Shown in pieces: positions 44,599 through 57,343 of a DNA stretch of 64,000 bases (position 1 is the stretch's first letter; each line of letters starts with the position of its first letter). Source of the stretch: Brevundimonas abyssalis TAR-001. Its GTDB lineage: Bacteria; Pseudomonadota; Alphaproteobacteria; Caulobacterales; Caulobacteraceae. Under the pieces are notes generated by a model that saw nothing but the letters and a program-made list of their open reading frames with translations, did not search any database and was not told where the DNA came from. The translations under genes and the position numbers were made by a program. The stretch is taken from contig NZ_BATC01000006.1 in the NCBI RefSeq assembly GCF_000466985.1, positions 26,808 to 90,807 of the forward strand, read 5' to 3'.

Positions 44599-46411
44599 TC
44601 CCCACGTAGCCGCTGCGGCCCGGCTCGCCGTAACCCAGCAGCCGCTGGTAATGCTCGTCGGCCAGGTTCTCGATCCGCGCCGTCAGGCTGACATGCTCGT
44701 TCAGCGCCCAGGCCGCGTTCACATTGGCCGTGACGAAGCCGTCGCGCTCGCCCCCGGCATCCCCCATGTCGCCTTCGCCGCGCACGATCAGGGCGCCGGA
44801 CAGGCGGTTGCCGGTCCAGCCCAGCGTCACCGACCCGGAATGCTCCGGAACCCGCAGCAGCCGGGATCCGTCGGTCGCGTCCACCGCGTCGGTCCAGGCA
44901 TAGGCGAGGCTGAGGTCGAACCCGGCCGGCAGCGCCGCGCGGCCTTCCACTTCAACCCCGTCGGTGCGGGTCTCGGCGATGTTGACGTAATAGCTGTTGA
45001 ACCCGGGGTCCGTGACATAGGTGATCTGGTCCTGCACCTCGAGGCGATAGACCGTCGCCCGGCCCTGGAACCGCCCGTCGCCCGACACCCAGCCGAGCGC
45101 CGCCTCGCGACTGTCAGCGTGCTCCGGACGCAGGACCGGAAAGGGCTCGCTCGAGAAGCAGAAGTCGCACACGGCCTGGCTGATGGTCGGGGTCTTGAAG
45201 CCCGTGCCCACAGCCCCCGACAGGATGACGCCGCCGCCGAGTTCATAGGCTGCCGACAGCCGCCCGGTGGTGGCGTCGCCGAAGTCCTCGGTGTCATCCC
45301 GGCGCAGACCCCCGCTCAGGGTGAGGCGACCCGACAGCTGAAACCGTCCCGTGGCGAAGGCCGAGGTGGTTGACAGTTCTTCGCTCAGCCCGCTGGACAG
45401 GGCGCCCGAGACGTCCTCGTGCTCCGCGCCGAAGGCGTAGTCGATCCGGCTGTCGGCCGAGACGCCCGAGGCCTGCCAGCGCAGGACCTGCCGATCGGCG
45501 TCGAACACCGAGGGAAAGGCGCTGACGGTCGCGCGCGAGATGTCCGAGGCCGAGACACTGACCTGATGATCCAGACCCAGGGCCCGGGCGGTCAGGCGCG
45601 CGAAGCCGGACCACTGCTCGCTGGAGGTGGTGTCGTCGGTGTCGGCCAGGGCGTAGGTCGGCGCCGGGAAACCGTCCAGGTCGGTGTCGCTCTCGGACCA
45701 GCGCAGCCTGGCGTCGACGGTCACGGTCGGGCTGAAGGCGTAGCGGCCGTTGGCCCCCAGGGTGGTGCTGGTGAAGCCGTCGGCCTCGTCATTGCCGTCC
45801 GCCTCGTCGGCGGCCGAGATGCCGTCCGTGTCGAAATAGGAAGCGTAGGCCCCGACGGCGTAGCGTTCATTGGCCACGCCCGCCGACAGGCGGCCGCGCA
45901 CAGTGTCGAACGATCCCGCCTCGGCTTCGGCGCGCAGGCCGTCCAGTTCGCGGGAGGTGAAGGCGATCACCCCGCCGATGGCGTCCGATCCCCACAGGGA
46001 CGACTGCGGCCCCGCAAGCACCTCGATGCGCTGGATGTCGCCCAGATCGAAACCGGCGAAATCGAAGGCGCCGTTGATCTCGGCCGGATCGTTGACGGGC
46101 ACGCCGTCCACCAGAACCAGGGTCTTGCCCGGCGAAACCCCGCGCATGCGCAGCTGGGTCAGGCCGAAGGGCCCGCCCCGGGCGATGCTGAGCCCGGGCA
46201 CGTCGGCCAGGATGTCGGCGGCGAAGACCGCGCCGCGCTGTTCGATCGTGTCTTCGTCGATGACGCGGGCGCCGGGGGTCTCGGCCACGATGGCCGGGAT
46301 GCGGGTGGCCGTGATGATGACCGCGTCCACGTCGCTGGCGTCGTCGGCGAAAGCGGGCAGGGCGAACAGGGCCGCGGATGCGGCCGAATACAGGATAAGG
46401 GAACGCCTCAT
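44582..46411 (-). CDS. btuB: TonB-dependent vitamin B12 receptor BtuB
   Basis: 609 residues from the ATG at 46411. Signal peptide ending ALPAFADDA, TonB box DAVIITATRIPAIV, plug with GLTQLRMRGVSPGKTLVLVDGVPVNDP and RIEVLAGPQSSLWGSDAIGGVI, then a barrel ending GYVGIRLRY. The plug pattern is typical of BtuB. A full cobalamin riboswitch lies upstream on the same strand, confirming the ligand class. Confidence 0.93.
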   Translation of the reverse strand: MRRSLILYSAASAALFALPAFADDASDVDAVIITATRIPAIVAETPGARVIDEDTIEQRGAVFAADILADVPGLSIARGGPFGLTQLRMRGVSPGKTLVLVDGVPVNDPAEINGAFDFAGFDLGDIQRIEVLAGPQSSLWGSDAIGGVIAFTSRELDGLRAEAEAGSFDTVRGRLSAGVANERYAVGAYASYFDTDGISAADEADGNDEADGFTSTTLGANGRYAFSPTVTVDARLRWSESDTDLDGFPAPTYALADTDDTTSSEQWSGFARLTARALGLDHQVSVSASDISRATVSAFPSVFDADRQVLRWQASGVSADSRIDYAFGAEHEDVSGALSSGLSEELSTTSAFATGRFQLSGRLTLSGGLRRDDTEDFGDATTGRLSAAYELGGGVILSGAVGTGFKTPTISQAVCDFCFSSEPFPVLRPEHADSREAALGWVSGDGRFQGRATVYRLEVQDQITYVTDPGFNSYYVNIAETRTDGVEVEGRAALPAGFDLSLAYAWTDAVDATDGSRLLRVPEHSGSVTLGWTGNRLSGALIVRGEGDMGDAGGERDGFVTANVNAAWALNEHVSLTARIENLADEHYQRLLGYGEPGRSGYVGIRLRY

Positions 46412-46476
46412 GGGGCGATGCTCCGTCAAAAGCCCCCGCGCGGCGCGCGCGGCGACGTTCAAAAGCGACCAATCCG

Positions 46477-46492
46477 CCTGTCGAGAGACAGG
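46477..46492 (-). promoter_or_regulatory. Hairpin between riboswitch and btuB (possible expression platform)
   Basis: CCTGTC-GAGA-GACAGG, a 6-bp stem extended with a bulge by CCG/CGG. On the minus strand it precedes GCTTTTG (T-run at 46461-46464). It could act as a terminator or ribosome-site sequester (inference). Confidence 0.4.
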
Positions 46493-46564
46493 ACGGCGCC
46501 GGATCGGGTCGCTTCGACGGATCAGTCCCCGCGCCTCTGTCTGGTCCCGGACAGCGGACGAGCG

Positions 46565-46758
46565 ACGTCGGCGGCCAGGTCTCCTGGCTTGCGGGTCACA
46601 GGCAAAGGCCGACCTGAAAAGTCGACCCGTCGTCCTCGCCTTCCCGGATCGCTCCAGTGGCGCCCTGCCCGAAGACAGGGAGCGGACGACGGCCTAACCG
46701 CCTACAGTTGCGGGCACAGCCGCGGTGTCTGACCGCGTTCCCTTAACCGCCTGCGGCG
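46565..46758 (-). ncRNA. Cobalamin (B12) riboswitch
   Basis: On the minus strand the aptamer elements appear in order: GGTTAAGGGAACGCGGT, then GCCCGCAACTGTAGGCGG, then GCGCCACTGG, GGGAAGGCGA, and finally GACCCGCAAGCCAGGAGACC (the B12 box). GGCGG and CCGCC at the ends can form P1. It lies about 150 bp before btuB and should repress it when adenosylcobalamin is plentiful. Confidence 0.96.
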
Positions 46759-46814
46759 CTTGTGGCAGGCGCTCCCGGCTTGCGCAAGACGCATCAGGGT
46801 CTAGGGTTCAGGCC

Positions 46815-47831
46815 ATGTCCACGCCCGTTCCCGAGCGCCGCATCGCCGAGCACAGCAACGTCGATGCGGCGATGTTCCGGGAACACATCCTGCCGGCGGC
46901 GCGCCCCGCGGTTCTGCGCGGCCTGGTCGCCCACTGGCCGGCGGTCCAGGCGGGGCTGAAATCGTCCGAAGCGCTGGCGGATCACATTCGCGGCTTCGAC
47001 AACGGCGCCCCGGTCCGCTTCACCGAGGGCGCGCCCTCGATCCAGGGCCGCTTCTTCTACAACGAGGACCTCTCCGGCGTGAATTTCGAGCAGCGGGAAG
47101 GAACAGTCGGTTCGGTTCTGGACCGGCTGCTCACCCTGCAGGACGAGGCCGCCCCGCCCGCCGTGGCCATGCAGTCGACCCCGGAGCCCCAGGCCCTGCC
47201 CGGATTCGCCCGCGCCAATCCGTCGCCGCTGCTGGGCGAGGACGTGTTTCCGCGCCTGTGGATCGGCAACGCCGCCACGGTGCACACCCACCACGACCTG
47301 AACGACAACATCGCCTGCGCCGTGGCGGGCCGTCGGCGCTTCATCCTGTTTCCGCCCGACCAGACGCGAAACCTCTACATCGGCCCCTTCGAGCGCACCC
47401 CGGCCGGACCGCCGGTCAGCATGGCGTCGGTTGTGGAGCCGGATCTGGATCGCCACCCCCGCTTCACCGAGGCCTGGGCCGCCGCCGAGGTGGCCGATCT
47501 GGAGCCGGGCGACGCCCTGTTCATCCCCTATATGTGGTGGCACCACGTCCAGTCGCTGGACCGCTTCAGCGTGCTGGTGAACTACTGGTGGAACGAGGCC
47601 GAGGCGCCGACCGCGCCCATGGGCGCCCTGATCCACGCCATGCTGGCCGTCCGCGATCTGCCCCCATCCCAGCGCGAGGCGTGGCGGGCCATGTTCGAGG
47701 CTTTCGTGTTCGCGGCGGACGATCCGCCCGGCGCCCACCTGCCCGAGGACAGGCGCGGCGTTCAGGGTCGCCTGTCGCCCGCAGCCGTGGCCCAGATGCG
47801 CCAAATTCTGGCCCGGACCCTGGCCGGCTGA
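46815..47831 (+). CDS. Cupin-like JmjC-domain protein (2-oxoglutarate/Fe(II) oxygenase fold)
   Basis: 338 residues from the ATG at 46815. RPAVLRGLVAHWPAVQAG begins the cupin_8 fold; PRLWIGNAATVHTHHDLNDNIACAVAGRRRFILFPP contains the HxD-type metal site, and GDALFIPYMWWHHVQSLD the distal His. Such proteins may hydroxylate proteins or metabolites. In Caulobacteraceae they often sit near TonB receptors, as here beside btuB, although transcribed in the opposite direction. Confidence 0.87.
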   Translation: MSTPVPERRIAEHSNVDAAMFREHILPAARPAVLRGLVAHWPAVQAGLKSSEALADHIRGFDNGAPVRFTEGAPSIQGRFFYNEDLSGVNFEQREGTVGSVLDRLLTLQDEAAPPAVAMQSTPEPQALPGFARANPSPLLGEDVFPRLWIGNAATVHTHHDLNDNIACAVAGRRRFILFPPDQTRNLYIGPFERTPAGPPVSMASVVEPDLDRHPRFTEAWAAAEVADLEPGDALFIPYMWWHHVQSLDRFSVLVNYWWNEAEAPTAPMGALIHAMLAVRDLPPSQREAWRAMFEAFVFAADDPPGAHLPEDRRGVQGRLSPAAVAQMRQILARTLAG

Positions 47832-47865
47832 CATTCGTCCACGATCCCGTGGCGGCCAGGGCGTC

Positions 47866-50599
<2,734 letters not shown>

Positions 50600-50603
<4 letters not shown>

Positions 50604-53283
50604 CCCAGCCCTCCGCCCTGGACGACCGTCTCGCCGCCCTCAGGGCCGCGTCGGACGTCCGCGCCGAGGTGGCCGCCGCCCTGTCCGAGCACTGGAGCGC
50701 GGGCCGCGAGAAGGCGGCGTCGAAACTGGCCTCGGGCCTCGGCGGAGTCGAGGTGGCGCGCCTGTTCTCCGGCGCCGCCGACGAGATGCTTCAGGCCCTG
50801 TGGCGCTTCACCACCCAGGTCCTGCACCCGTCCGACAGCGTCGACGAGGACGGCAAGCTGGCCCTGCTGGCCACCGGCGGCTACGGGCGCGGCGTGCTGG
50901 CCCCCTATTCAGACTTGGACCTGCTGTTCCTGCGCCCGGCCCGGGCCGCGAGCGCATCGAGCGCATCACCGGCTTCATGCTCTATGTGCTGTGGGATCTT
51001 GGGGCCAAGGTGGGCGTCGCCTCGCGCACCATGAACGAGGCCCTGACCCTGGCTCGCGACGACATGGTCATCCAGACCTCTCTGCTGGAGGCCCGCTTCT
51101 TGGCCGGTGACGAGGTCATGGCCGACGCCTTCCTCAAGGTGTTCCGCCGCGAGATGACCAGGACCGACCCCCGCGCCTTCATCACCGCCAAGCTGAAGGA
51201 GCGGGACCAGCGCCACTCCCGCGCCGGTGCGGTGCGTTACCGGGTCGAGCCCAACATCAAGGACGGCAAGGGCGGTCTGCGCGACCTCAACGCCCTGTTC
51301 TGGATCGCCCGGCGCCTGGCCCCCGACAGCGTGCTGGGCGCCGAGGCGCTGGAGGGGCTGCTCACCGGCCGCGAGCGCCGCACCTTCGAGGAGTCCTTCG
51401 ATTTCCTCTGGCGGGTGCGCCACCACCTGCACCGCGCCGCCGGGCGGGCCGAGGAGAAGCTGACCTTCGACCTCCAGCCCGAGGTGGCCCGGCGCATGGG
51501 CTGGCAGGGGCGGGGGGACGAACCGGCGGTGGAGCGCTTCATGCGCCGCTATTTCCTGGTGGCCCGCGACGTAGGCGGCCTGACCCGCGCCCTCTCCGCC
51601 AAGCTGGAGGAGCGCGGCCAGAAGCGCGCCCTCAGCCTGACCCGCCTGATTCCCCGCCGCCGCCGCCAGCTGGGCGAGCCGGGCTTCGTGGAGGACCACG
51701 GCCGCCTGTCGATCACCGCCCCCGACGTGTTCGAGGCCGAGCCCCTGCGGCTGCTGACCCTGTTCCAGCTGGCCGACCGCCACGATCTGGACCTGCATCC
51801 CGACGCCTTCTCCGCCGTCACCCGCTCGCTGAATCTTGTGACGCCGAAGCTGCGCCGCGATCCGGCGGCGTCGGCGGCCTTTCTGGACATCCTGGCCGAC
51901 GGCGACCGCCCGTACCGGGTCCTGACCCTGATGAACGAGACGGGGCTGCTGGGCCGGTTCCTGCCGGAATGGGGCCGCATCGTCGGCCAGACCCAGTTCA
52001 ACATGTACCACGCCTATACGGTGGACGAGCACACCCTGCAGGCCATCGGCATCATCAACGACATTGCGCGGGGCAAGCTGAAGGACGACCATCCCATGTC
52101 GTCCAACATCATCGGCCTGATCCGCGACCGGCAGGTGCTGATGCTGGCCATGCTGCTGCACGACGTGGGCAAGGGCGGCGACCGGGGCCAGCTTGAGGAC
52201 GGCGCCATCGCCGCGCGCCGGGCCTGCGAGCGCCTCGGCCTGGACCCGCGCCGGGCCGAGCTCGTGGCCTGGCTGGTGCGCCAGCACCTGACCCTGTCCG
52301 ACTACGCCCAGAAGCGCGATGTGTCCGATCCGGCCACCGTGCGCGCCTTCGCCGAGATCGTCGGCGATCTGGAGCGCCTGCGCATGCTGCTGGTGCTGAC
52401 CGTGGCTGACATCCGCGCCGTCGGCCCCGGCGTCTGGAACGGCTGGAAGGGCCAGTTGATGCGCGACCTGTACCGGCACACCGAGCGGCAGTTCCGGGGC
52501 GATGCGGCCGAGATGGACGATCCCCTCAGCCGCCCCATGGCCGCCTATGACGCCCTGATCGAGCGCGCCCGCCGCGACGGCGCCGCCGCCATGGCGGGCC
52601 CCTCCGACAACCAGGCTGCCGAGGTGGCCATCGCCGCGGCCGACCGGCCCGGCCTGTTCGCCCTGATCGCCGGGGTCATGGCCGATCTGGGGGCCGACAT
52701 CGTGGGGGCGCGGGTCACCACAGCCGCTGACGGCATGGCCCTGGACATCTTCCAGCTTCAGGACGGGGCGGGCGAGCCCTACGGTCAGGCCGAGCCGCGC
52801 CGCCTGCGCCGTCTGCTGGCGGCGCTGGAGCGGGTCGGACGCGGCGGCGCCGTCACCCCGGCCGACCCTTCGGCCCCCGCCAGCCCCCGCCGCGCCGCCT
52901 TCGACGTGCGTCCTGTCGTCATGATCGACAATGCGGCGTCCGAGACCGCCACGGTGATCGAGGTGTCCGGCGCCAACCGGCCGCGCCTTCTGGCCCAGCT
53001 GTCCCGCGCCCTGGCCGATCTTGGCCTGTCGATCCGCTCGGCTCACGTGGTCACCTTCGGCGAGAGGGCGGCGGATTCCTTCTATGTCACCACCGACAAG
53101 GGCCGGAAGATCACCGGCGACAAGCGTCTGGACGCCATCCGCGCGGCGCTGGAGGCGGTGATGAATCAGGCTCCGCCGCCCAACCCGCGCGGCCGCCCGC
53201 TGATCCGCGCCCGGGCCAGCGCCCGCGACGTCTCCGAACTGGGCCGCAAGGCCGCCGTTCCCCGCCGCGCCGAAGCAAGGTAA
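50600..53283 (+). CDS. glnD: PII uridylyltransferase / uridylyl-removing enzyme GlnD (split by an apparent 1-base deletion)
   Basis: A GTG start at 50600 overlaps the mutS stop. Frame 1 carries the nucleotidyltransferase motif GGYGRGVLAPYSDLDLLFLR. At about 50950-50956 one base appears lost, and the second frame continues ERIERITGFMLY, the GlnD helix VEPNIKDGKGGLRDL, the HD domain (HDVGKGGDRGQLE), and two C-terminal ACT domains (IAAADRPGLFALIAGV, VSGANRPRLLAQLSRAL). Length is 2684 nt, one base short; about 894 aa. It senses glutamine and modifies PII proteins. Confidence 0.93.
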
Positions 53284-53318
53284 GGGCGGGTGACGCGCCA
53301 TCCCGGATGTTTCGCTGA

Positions 53319-54962
53319 ATGACCATCGATCCCGAACTCCGGGCCTCGGCCTCGACCAATCCGCCCGCGCCGGAACCCCCGAAGTCGGGCGGCGTCATGC
53401 GTTCCTCGGCCATCTTCAGCGGCCTGACCCTGATCAGCCGGTTCGCCGGCTTCGCCCGTGACATCGCCATCAATGCGGTGCTGGGCGCCTCTGTGGGTCC
53501 GGCGGCGGACGCCTACAACACGGCCCTGAGCTTTCCGAACCTGTTCCGCCGCATCTTCGCCGAGGGCGCCTTCGCCGCCGCCTTCGTTCCGGCCTACGCC
53601 CGGAAGCTGCGCCTGGACGGCGAGGCGGCGGCCGACAAGGTGGCCACCGACGCCATCGCCCTGATCGCGGTCTCCACCCTGATCCTGACCCTGGCGGCCC
53701 AGCTGGCCATGCCGTGGCTGATGGCGGGCATCAACATCGGCTTTCTGGATGACCCGGTCCGCTACAATCTGGCGGTGATCCTGACCCAGATCACCATGCC
53801 GTATCTGCCCTGCATGGCCATCGCCGCCCTGCTGTCGGGTGTGCTGAACGCGCGAGGGCGGTTCATCGTCTCGGGCGCCTATCCGATCCTGATGAACGTC
53901 ATCATGCTGATCGCCGTGCTGACGTCGAGCGGCGGGCCAGAAGGGGCGGCCTACGCCGTGTCCTGGGGCGTGCTGATCTCGGGCGTGGCCCAGGCGGGGC
54001 TGTGCTTCTGGGCTGTCCGCAAGGCCGGGGCCAACATCCGTTTCCGCATGCCGCGCCTGTCGCCGGAGGTGAAGGCCATCATCATCACCGCCGTTCCGGC
54101 CGTGATCGGCAACTCGGCCACCCAGATCAACGTCTTCCTGTCGGGCAATCTGGCCTCCTTCGTGGAGGGCGGGCGCAGCTGGCTGGCCACGGCGGACCGG
54201 CTTTATCAGCTGCCGCTCGGCCTCGTCGGGGTGGCCATCGGCATCGCCCTCCTGCCCAAGCTGTCCTCGGCCATCGCCGCCGAGGACCGCGCCCAGCAGC
54301 AGGCCTCCATGGACGAAGCGCTGGTCCTGGCCATGGCCCTGACCCTGCCCGCCGCCACCGCCATTCTGGCCATGCCCTATTTCCTCATCGACGGCCTGTT
54401 CACGCGCGGGGCGTTCCTCGAGGTGGACGCGATCAACACGGCGCAGATCCTGTTCCAGTTCGGCTGGGGCGTGCCCGCCTTCATCCTCATCCGCATACTG
54501 GCCCCGGCCTTCTTCGCCCGGCAGGATACGAAGAGCCCGATGAAATATGCCCTGGTGGCCGTGGCGGTGAACGCGGTGCTGGCCGTGTCCCTGTTCCTGC
54601 TGGGCGCCGGGGTGCAGGGGATCGCGGCGGCCACCAGCGCGGCGGCCTGGGTCAATGCGGGGCTGCTGGCCCTGACCTTGTGGCGTCGGGATCATTACCG
54701 TCCCGCCGCCACCGCCATCCGGCGCATGGCCCGCATCCTGATCGCCAGCCTGGTCATGGGGGCCCTGCTCGTGGCTGCGGTGTCGGTCCGCGCCATGATC
54801 GAGGCGCCCATCGACGGCCTGCTGGGCCGGGGCGGCAAGGAGATCGCCCTGATCGGCGTCACCGGCGTGGGCGGTCTGGTCTATCTGATCCTGCTGTTCG
54901 TCACCCGGGCGGTGACCATCGGCGAGGTGAAGGGTCTGATCCGGCGCGAACGCAAGGCCTGA
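53319..54962 (+). CDS. murJ: Lipid II flippase MurJ
   Basis: 547 residues with about 14 hydrophobic segments. The N-terminal signature SRFAGFARDIAINAVLGASVGPAADAYNTALSFPNLFRRIFAEGAFAAAFVPAYA is unmistakable MurJ/MviN. It flips lipid-linked peptidoglycan precursor across the inner membrane. Between glnD and trpS, a common alphaproteobacterial order. Confidence 0.95.
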   Translation: MTIDPELRASASTNPPAPEPPKSGGVMRSSAIFSGLTLISRFAGFARDIAINAVLGASVGPAADAYNTALSFPNLFRRIFAEGAFAAAFVPAYARKLRLDGEAAADKVATDAIALIAVSTLILTLAAQLAMPWLMAGINIGFLDDPVRYNLAVILTQITMPYLPCMAIAALLSGVLNARGRFIVSGAYPILMNVIMLIAVLTSSGGPEGAAYAVSWGVLISGVAQAGLCFWAVRKAGANIRFRMPRLSPEVKAIIITAVPAVIGNSATQINVFLSGNLASFVEGGRSWLATADRLYQLPLGLVGVAIGIALLPKLSSAIAAEDRAQQQASMDEALVLAMALTLPAATAILAMPYFLIDGLFTRGAFLEVDAINTAQILFQFGWGVPAFILIRILAPAFFARQDTKSPMKYALVAVAVNAVLAVSLFLLGAGVQGIAAATSAAAWVNAGLLALTLWRRDHYRPAATAIRRMARILIASLVMGALLVAAVSVRAMIEAPIDGLLGRGGKEIALIGVTGVGGLVYLILLFVTRAVTIGEVKGLIRRERKA

Positions 54963-55004
54963 TCCCGGCTTGCCCTGCGGGCGACGCTGGGGCATTGCCA
55001 CGCC

Positions 55005-56042
55005 ATGTCCGACGCTGAACCCATCGCCTACACCGGCCCGCGCCGCATCCTGTCCGGAATCCAGGCCTCCGGCGCCCTGCACCTGGGCAACTATCTGGGG
55101 GCCCTGAAACGCTTCACCGCGTTGCAGGACTCCGGCGCGCCCTGCTTCCTGTTCGTGGCCGACATGCATGCCATCACCGTGTGGCAGGAGCCCGAAAAGC
55201 TGGCCGCCCAGACCCGCGAGATCGCCGCCGCCTACCTCGCCTCGGGGCTGGATCCGGCGAAGTCGGTGATCTTCCCGCAGTCGGCCGTGCGCGCCCACGC
55301 CGAGCTGGCCTGGATCTTCAACTGCGTCGCCCGCCTCGGCTGGCTGGACCGCATGACCCAGTTCAAGGAGAAGTCCGGCAAGCACAAGGAGCGCGCCTCC
55401 GTGGGCCTGTACACCTATCCGGTGCTCCAGGCCGCCGACATCCTGCTCTACAAGGCGACGGAAGTGCCGGTGGGCGAGGATCAGAAGCAGCATCTGGAGC
55501 TGACCCGCGACATCGCCGCCAAGTTCAACAACGACTTCGGCGTCCCCGGCTTCTTCCCTCTGCCGGACCCGTTGATTCAGGGACCGGCCACCCGGGTCAT
55601 GTCCCTGCGCGACGGCCAGGCCAAGATGTCCAAGTCCGATCCCTCGGACATGAGCCGCATCAATCTGACCGACGACGCCGACGCCATCGCCGGCAAGATC
55701 AGGAAATCGAAGACCGATATGGGCGTCATGCCCGCGCCGGACGAGGCGCTGGACGACCGGCCCGAGGTGAAGAACCTTATCGCCATCTATGCCGCCCTGT
55801 CGGACCAGAGTCGCGAACAGGTCACCGCCGAGTTCGCCGGTCAGGGCTTCGGCGCCTTCAAGCCGAAACTGGCCGAGCTGGCGGTGTCGTCCCTGGCCCC
55901 CGTCACCGCCGAGATGCGCCGCCTGATGAACGACCCGGCCGAGATCGACCGCGTCCTCAAGTCCGGCGCCGAGCGCGCCGCCGAAATCGCCGATCCGGTG
56001 GTGGACGAGGTCAAACGCATCGTCGGCTTCTGGCGCGCCTGA
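55005..56042 (+). CDS. trpS: Tryptophanyl-tRNA synthetase
   Basis: 345 residues. Class I motifs are present: the HIGH-like [16 protein letters not shown] near residue 24 and [14 protein letters not shown] near residue 206. [16 protein letters not shown] and [34 protein letters not shown] segments are typical TrpRS. It ends the mutS-glnD-murJ-trpS run. Confidence 0.97.
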   Translation: MSDAEPIAYTGPRRILSGIQASGALHLGNYLGALKRFTALQDSGAPCFLFVADMHAITVWQEPEKLAAQTREIAAAYLASGLDPAKSVIFPQSAVRAHAELAWIFNCVARLGWLDRMTQFKEKSGKHKERASVGLYTYPVLQAADILLYKATEVPVGEDQKQHLELTRDIAAKFNNDFGVPGFFPLPDPLIQGPATRVMSLRDGQAKMSKSDPSDMSRINLTDDADAIAGKIRKSKTDMGVMPAPDEALDDRPEVKNLIAIYAALSDQSREQVTAEFAGQGFGAFKPKLAELAVSSLAPVTAEMRRLMNDPAEIDRVLKSGAERAAEIADPVVDEVKRIVGFWRA

Positions 56043-56106
56043 TTTTTAATCCCGCTCCTTCCCACGGCCTTATAATGGCGCTTCAGGGGACGAGACCGGG
56101 AGGGGC

Positions 56107-56164
56107 GATTTCAGACAATTCAGACTATTCAGACCCTGTTTTTTTCAGCGCAGAGTCTGAAATC
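56107..56164. repeat. TTCAGAC repeats and flanking inverted repeat after trpS
   Basis: TTCAGAC occurs three times with a 9-bp period (56110, 56119, 56128), followed by T7 (56139-56145). The outer copies form a 10-bp inverted repeat GATTTCAGAC (56107-56116) / GTCTGAAATC (56155-56164). AT-rich, between converging trpS and the Rieske gene; may act as a terminator or binding site. Confidence 0.7.
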
Positions 56165-56175
56165 ACCGGGCGGCG

Positions 56176-57294
56176 TCAGCTGGTCCAGCGCAGGGTCGCG
56201 GCCTTGACCGGATTGGCGAAGGCCCGGTCTTCGGCGCGGCTCTTCAGCCATTCCCGCTTCAGCTGCTGGTACCACTTGGCCTGTTTGTCGGCGTCGTCGA
56301 TCCACAGCAGCGCCGGGTCGTAGCGCAGGCCCTCGTTCTGCAGGTTCACCATGTCGCCGTCCTGCTTCAGGAAGGCGCGGGCGCCCCGCTTCAGGAACGG
56401 GCGGATCAGGTCGAACACCCAATGGTCGGACCAGAAGATCTGGGTGATGCGGGTCGTCGTCTCGGTCAGGGGCGTCAGGCAGGTCAGGGCCAGCACCTGT
56501 CTCTCGCCCACCTGGATATGTTCCCAGCGATAGCCGGGCAGGCGGAAGGTGATCTCGGTCGCCGGCTTGCCGCCCAGAATGCGGTAGGCGTAGGAATTGG
56601 ATGACGGCGCGTGGCGGACCATGGCGAACCCATGGTCCCGCGGCTCGAAAGCCTTGGCCTTCTCGTGCCGGCTTTGGGCGCTGCGCCACCACCACTGCTG
56701 ATGCACATAGGGGCCGTGAGCCGGGTCCATCAGGCCCACCACGGCGTGATCCACATGACTGTCGAAATCCATCCACTCAACCAGCTTCGCGTCGCCGCCC
56801 ACCACGCCGGGGAACACCGGCGGGTCATGGTCGGGGGCCGACGGATTGCGAGGATCGGCGGCCATCCACACGAACACCAGCCCCTGGCTCTCGACCACGG
56901 GATAGGATCGCACCCGGATCCGGTCCGCCTCGAAGGCCTGGTCCTGGACCAGCGAGGGGATCGCCGCGCACACCCCGTCGGGCCGGAAACGCCAGCCGTG
57001 ATAGGGGCATTCCACCGTCTCGCCCTCGCCGTCATGCTGGACCAGGCGTCCGGCCGACAGGGGGGCGGCCCGGTGGGGACAGATGTCCCGCATGGCGTAG
57101 ACCTGGCCCGCGCGGGTGCGCCCGATCAGCACCGGCTCGCCCAGCAGTTCGTAGCGCTTGAGCCCGGCCGCTTTCACGTCCCGCGACAGGGCCGCGAAAT
57201 ACCAGGCGTCGGTGATGAAGCCCTTGCCGAAGGCGGTGGGCGGGGACTTGGCCTCGGGCACGGCCGTCTTGCTGGCGTCGCTGTCTGCGGGCAT
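56176..57294 (-). CDS. Rieske [2Fe-2S] aromatic ring-hydroxylating oxygenase, alpha-subunit type
   Basis: 372 residues. Rieske motif CPHRAAPLSAG followed by CPYHGWRF (CxH...CxxH) near residues 72-100. The catalytic domain has DSHVDHAVVGLMDPAHGPYVH, which supplies the mononuclear-iron His/Asp ligands. Substrate unknown; no ferredoxin or reductase gene adjoins it. Confidence 0.87.
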   Translation of the reverse strand: MPADSDASKTAVPEAKSPPTAFGKGFITDAWYFAALSRDVKAAGLKRYELLGEPVLIGRTRAGQVYAMRDICPHRAAPLSAGRLVQHDGEGETVECPYHGWRFRPDGVCAAIPSLVQDQAFEADRIRVRSYPVVESQGLVFVWMAADPRNPSAPDHDPPVFPGVVGGDAKLVEWMDFDSHVDHAVVGLMDPAHGPYVHQQWWWRSAQSRHEKAKAFEPRDHGFAMVRHAPSSNSYAYRILGGKPATEITFRLPGYRWEHIQVGERQVLALTCLTPLTETTTRITQIFWSDHWVFDLIRPFLKRGARAFLKQDGDMVNLQNEGLRYDPALLWIDDADKQAKWYQQLKREWLKSRAEDRAFANPVKAATLRWTS

Positions 57295-57343
57295 GAGTCG
57301 CCTATACCACTGGTCAAATCACGGCGCGAAGAGGGAAGCGGAC

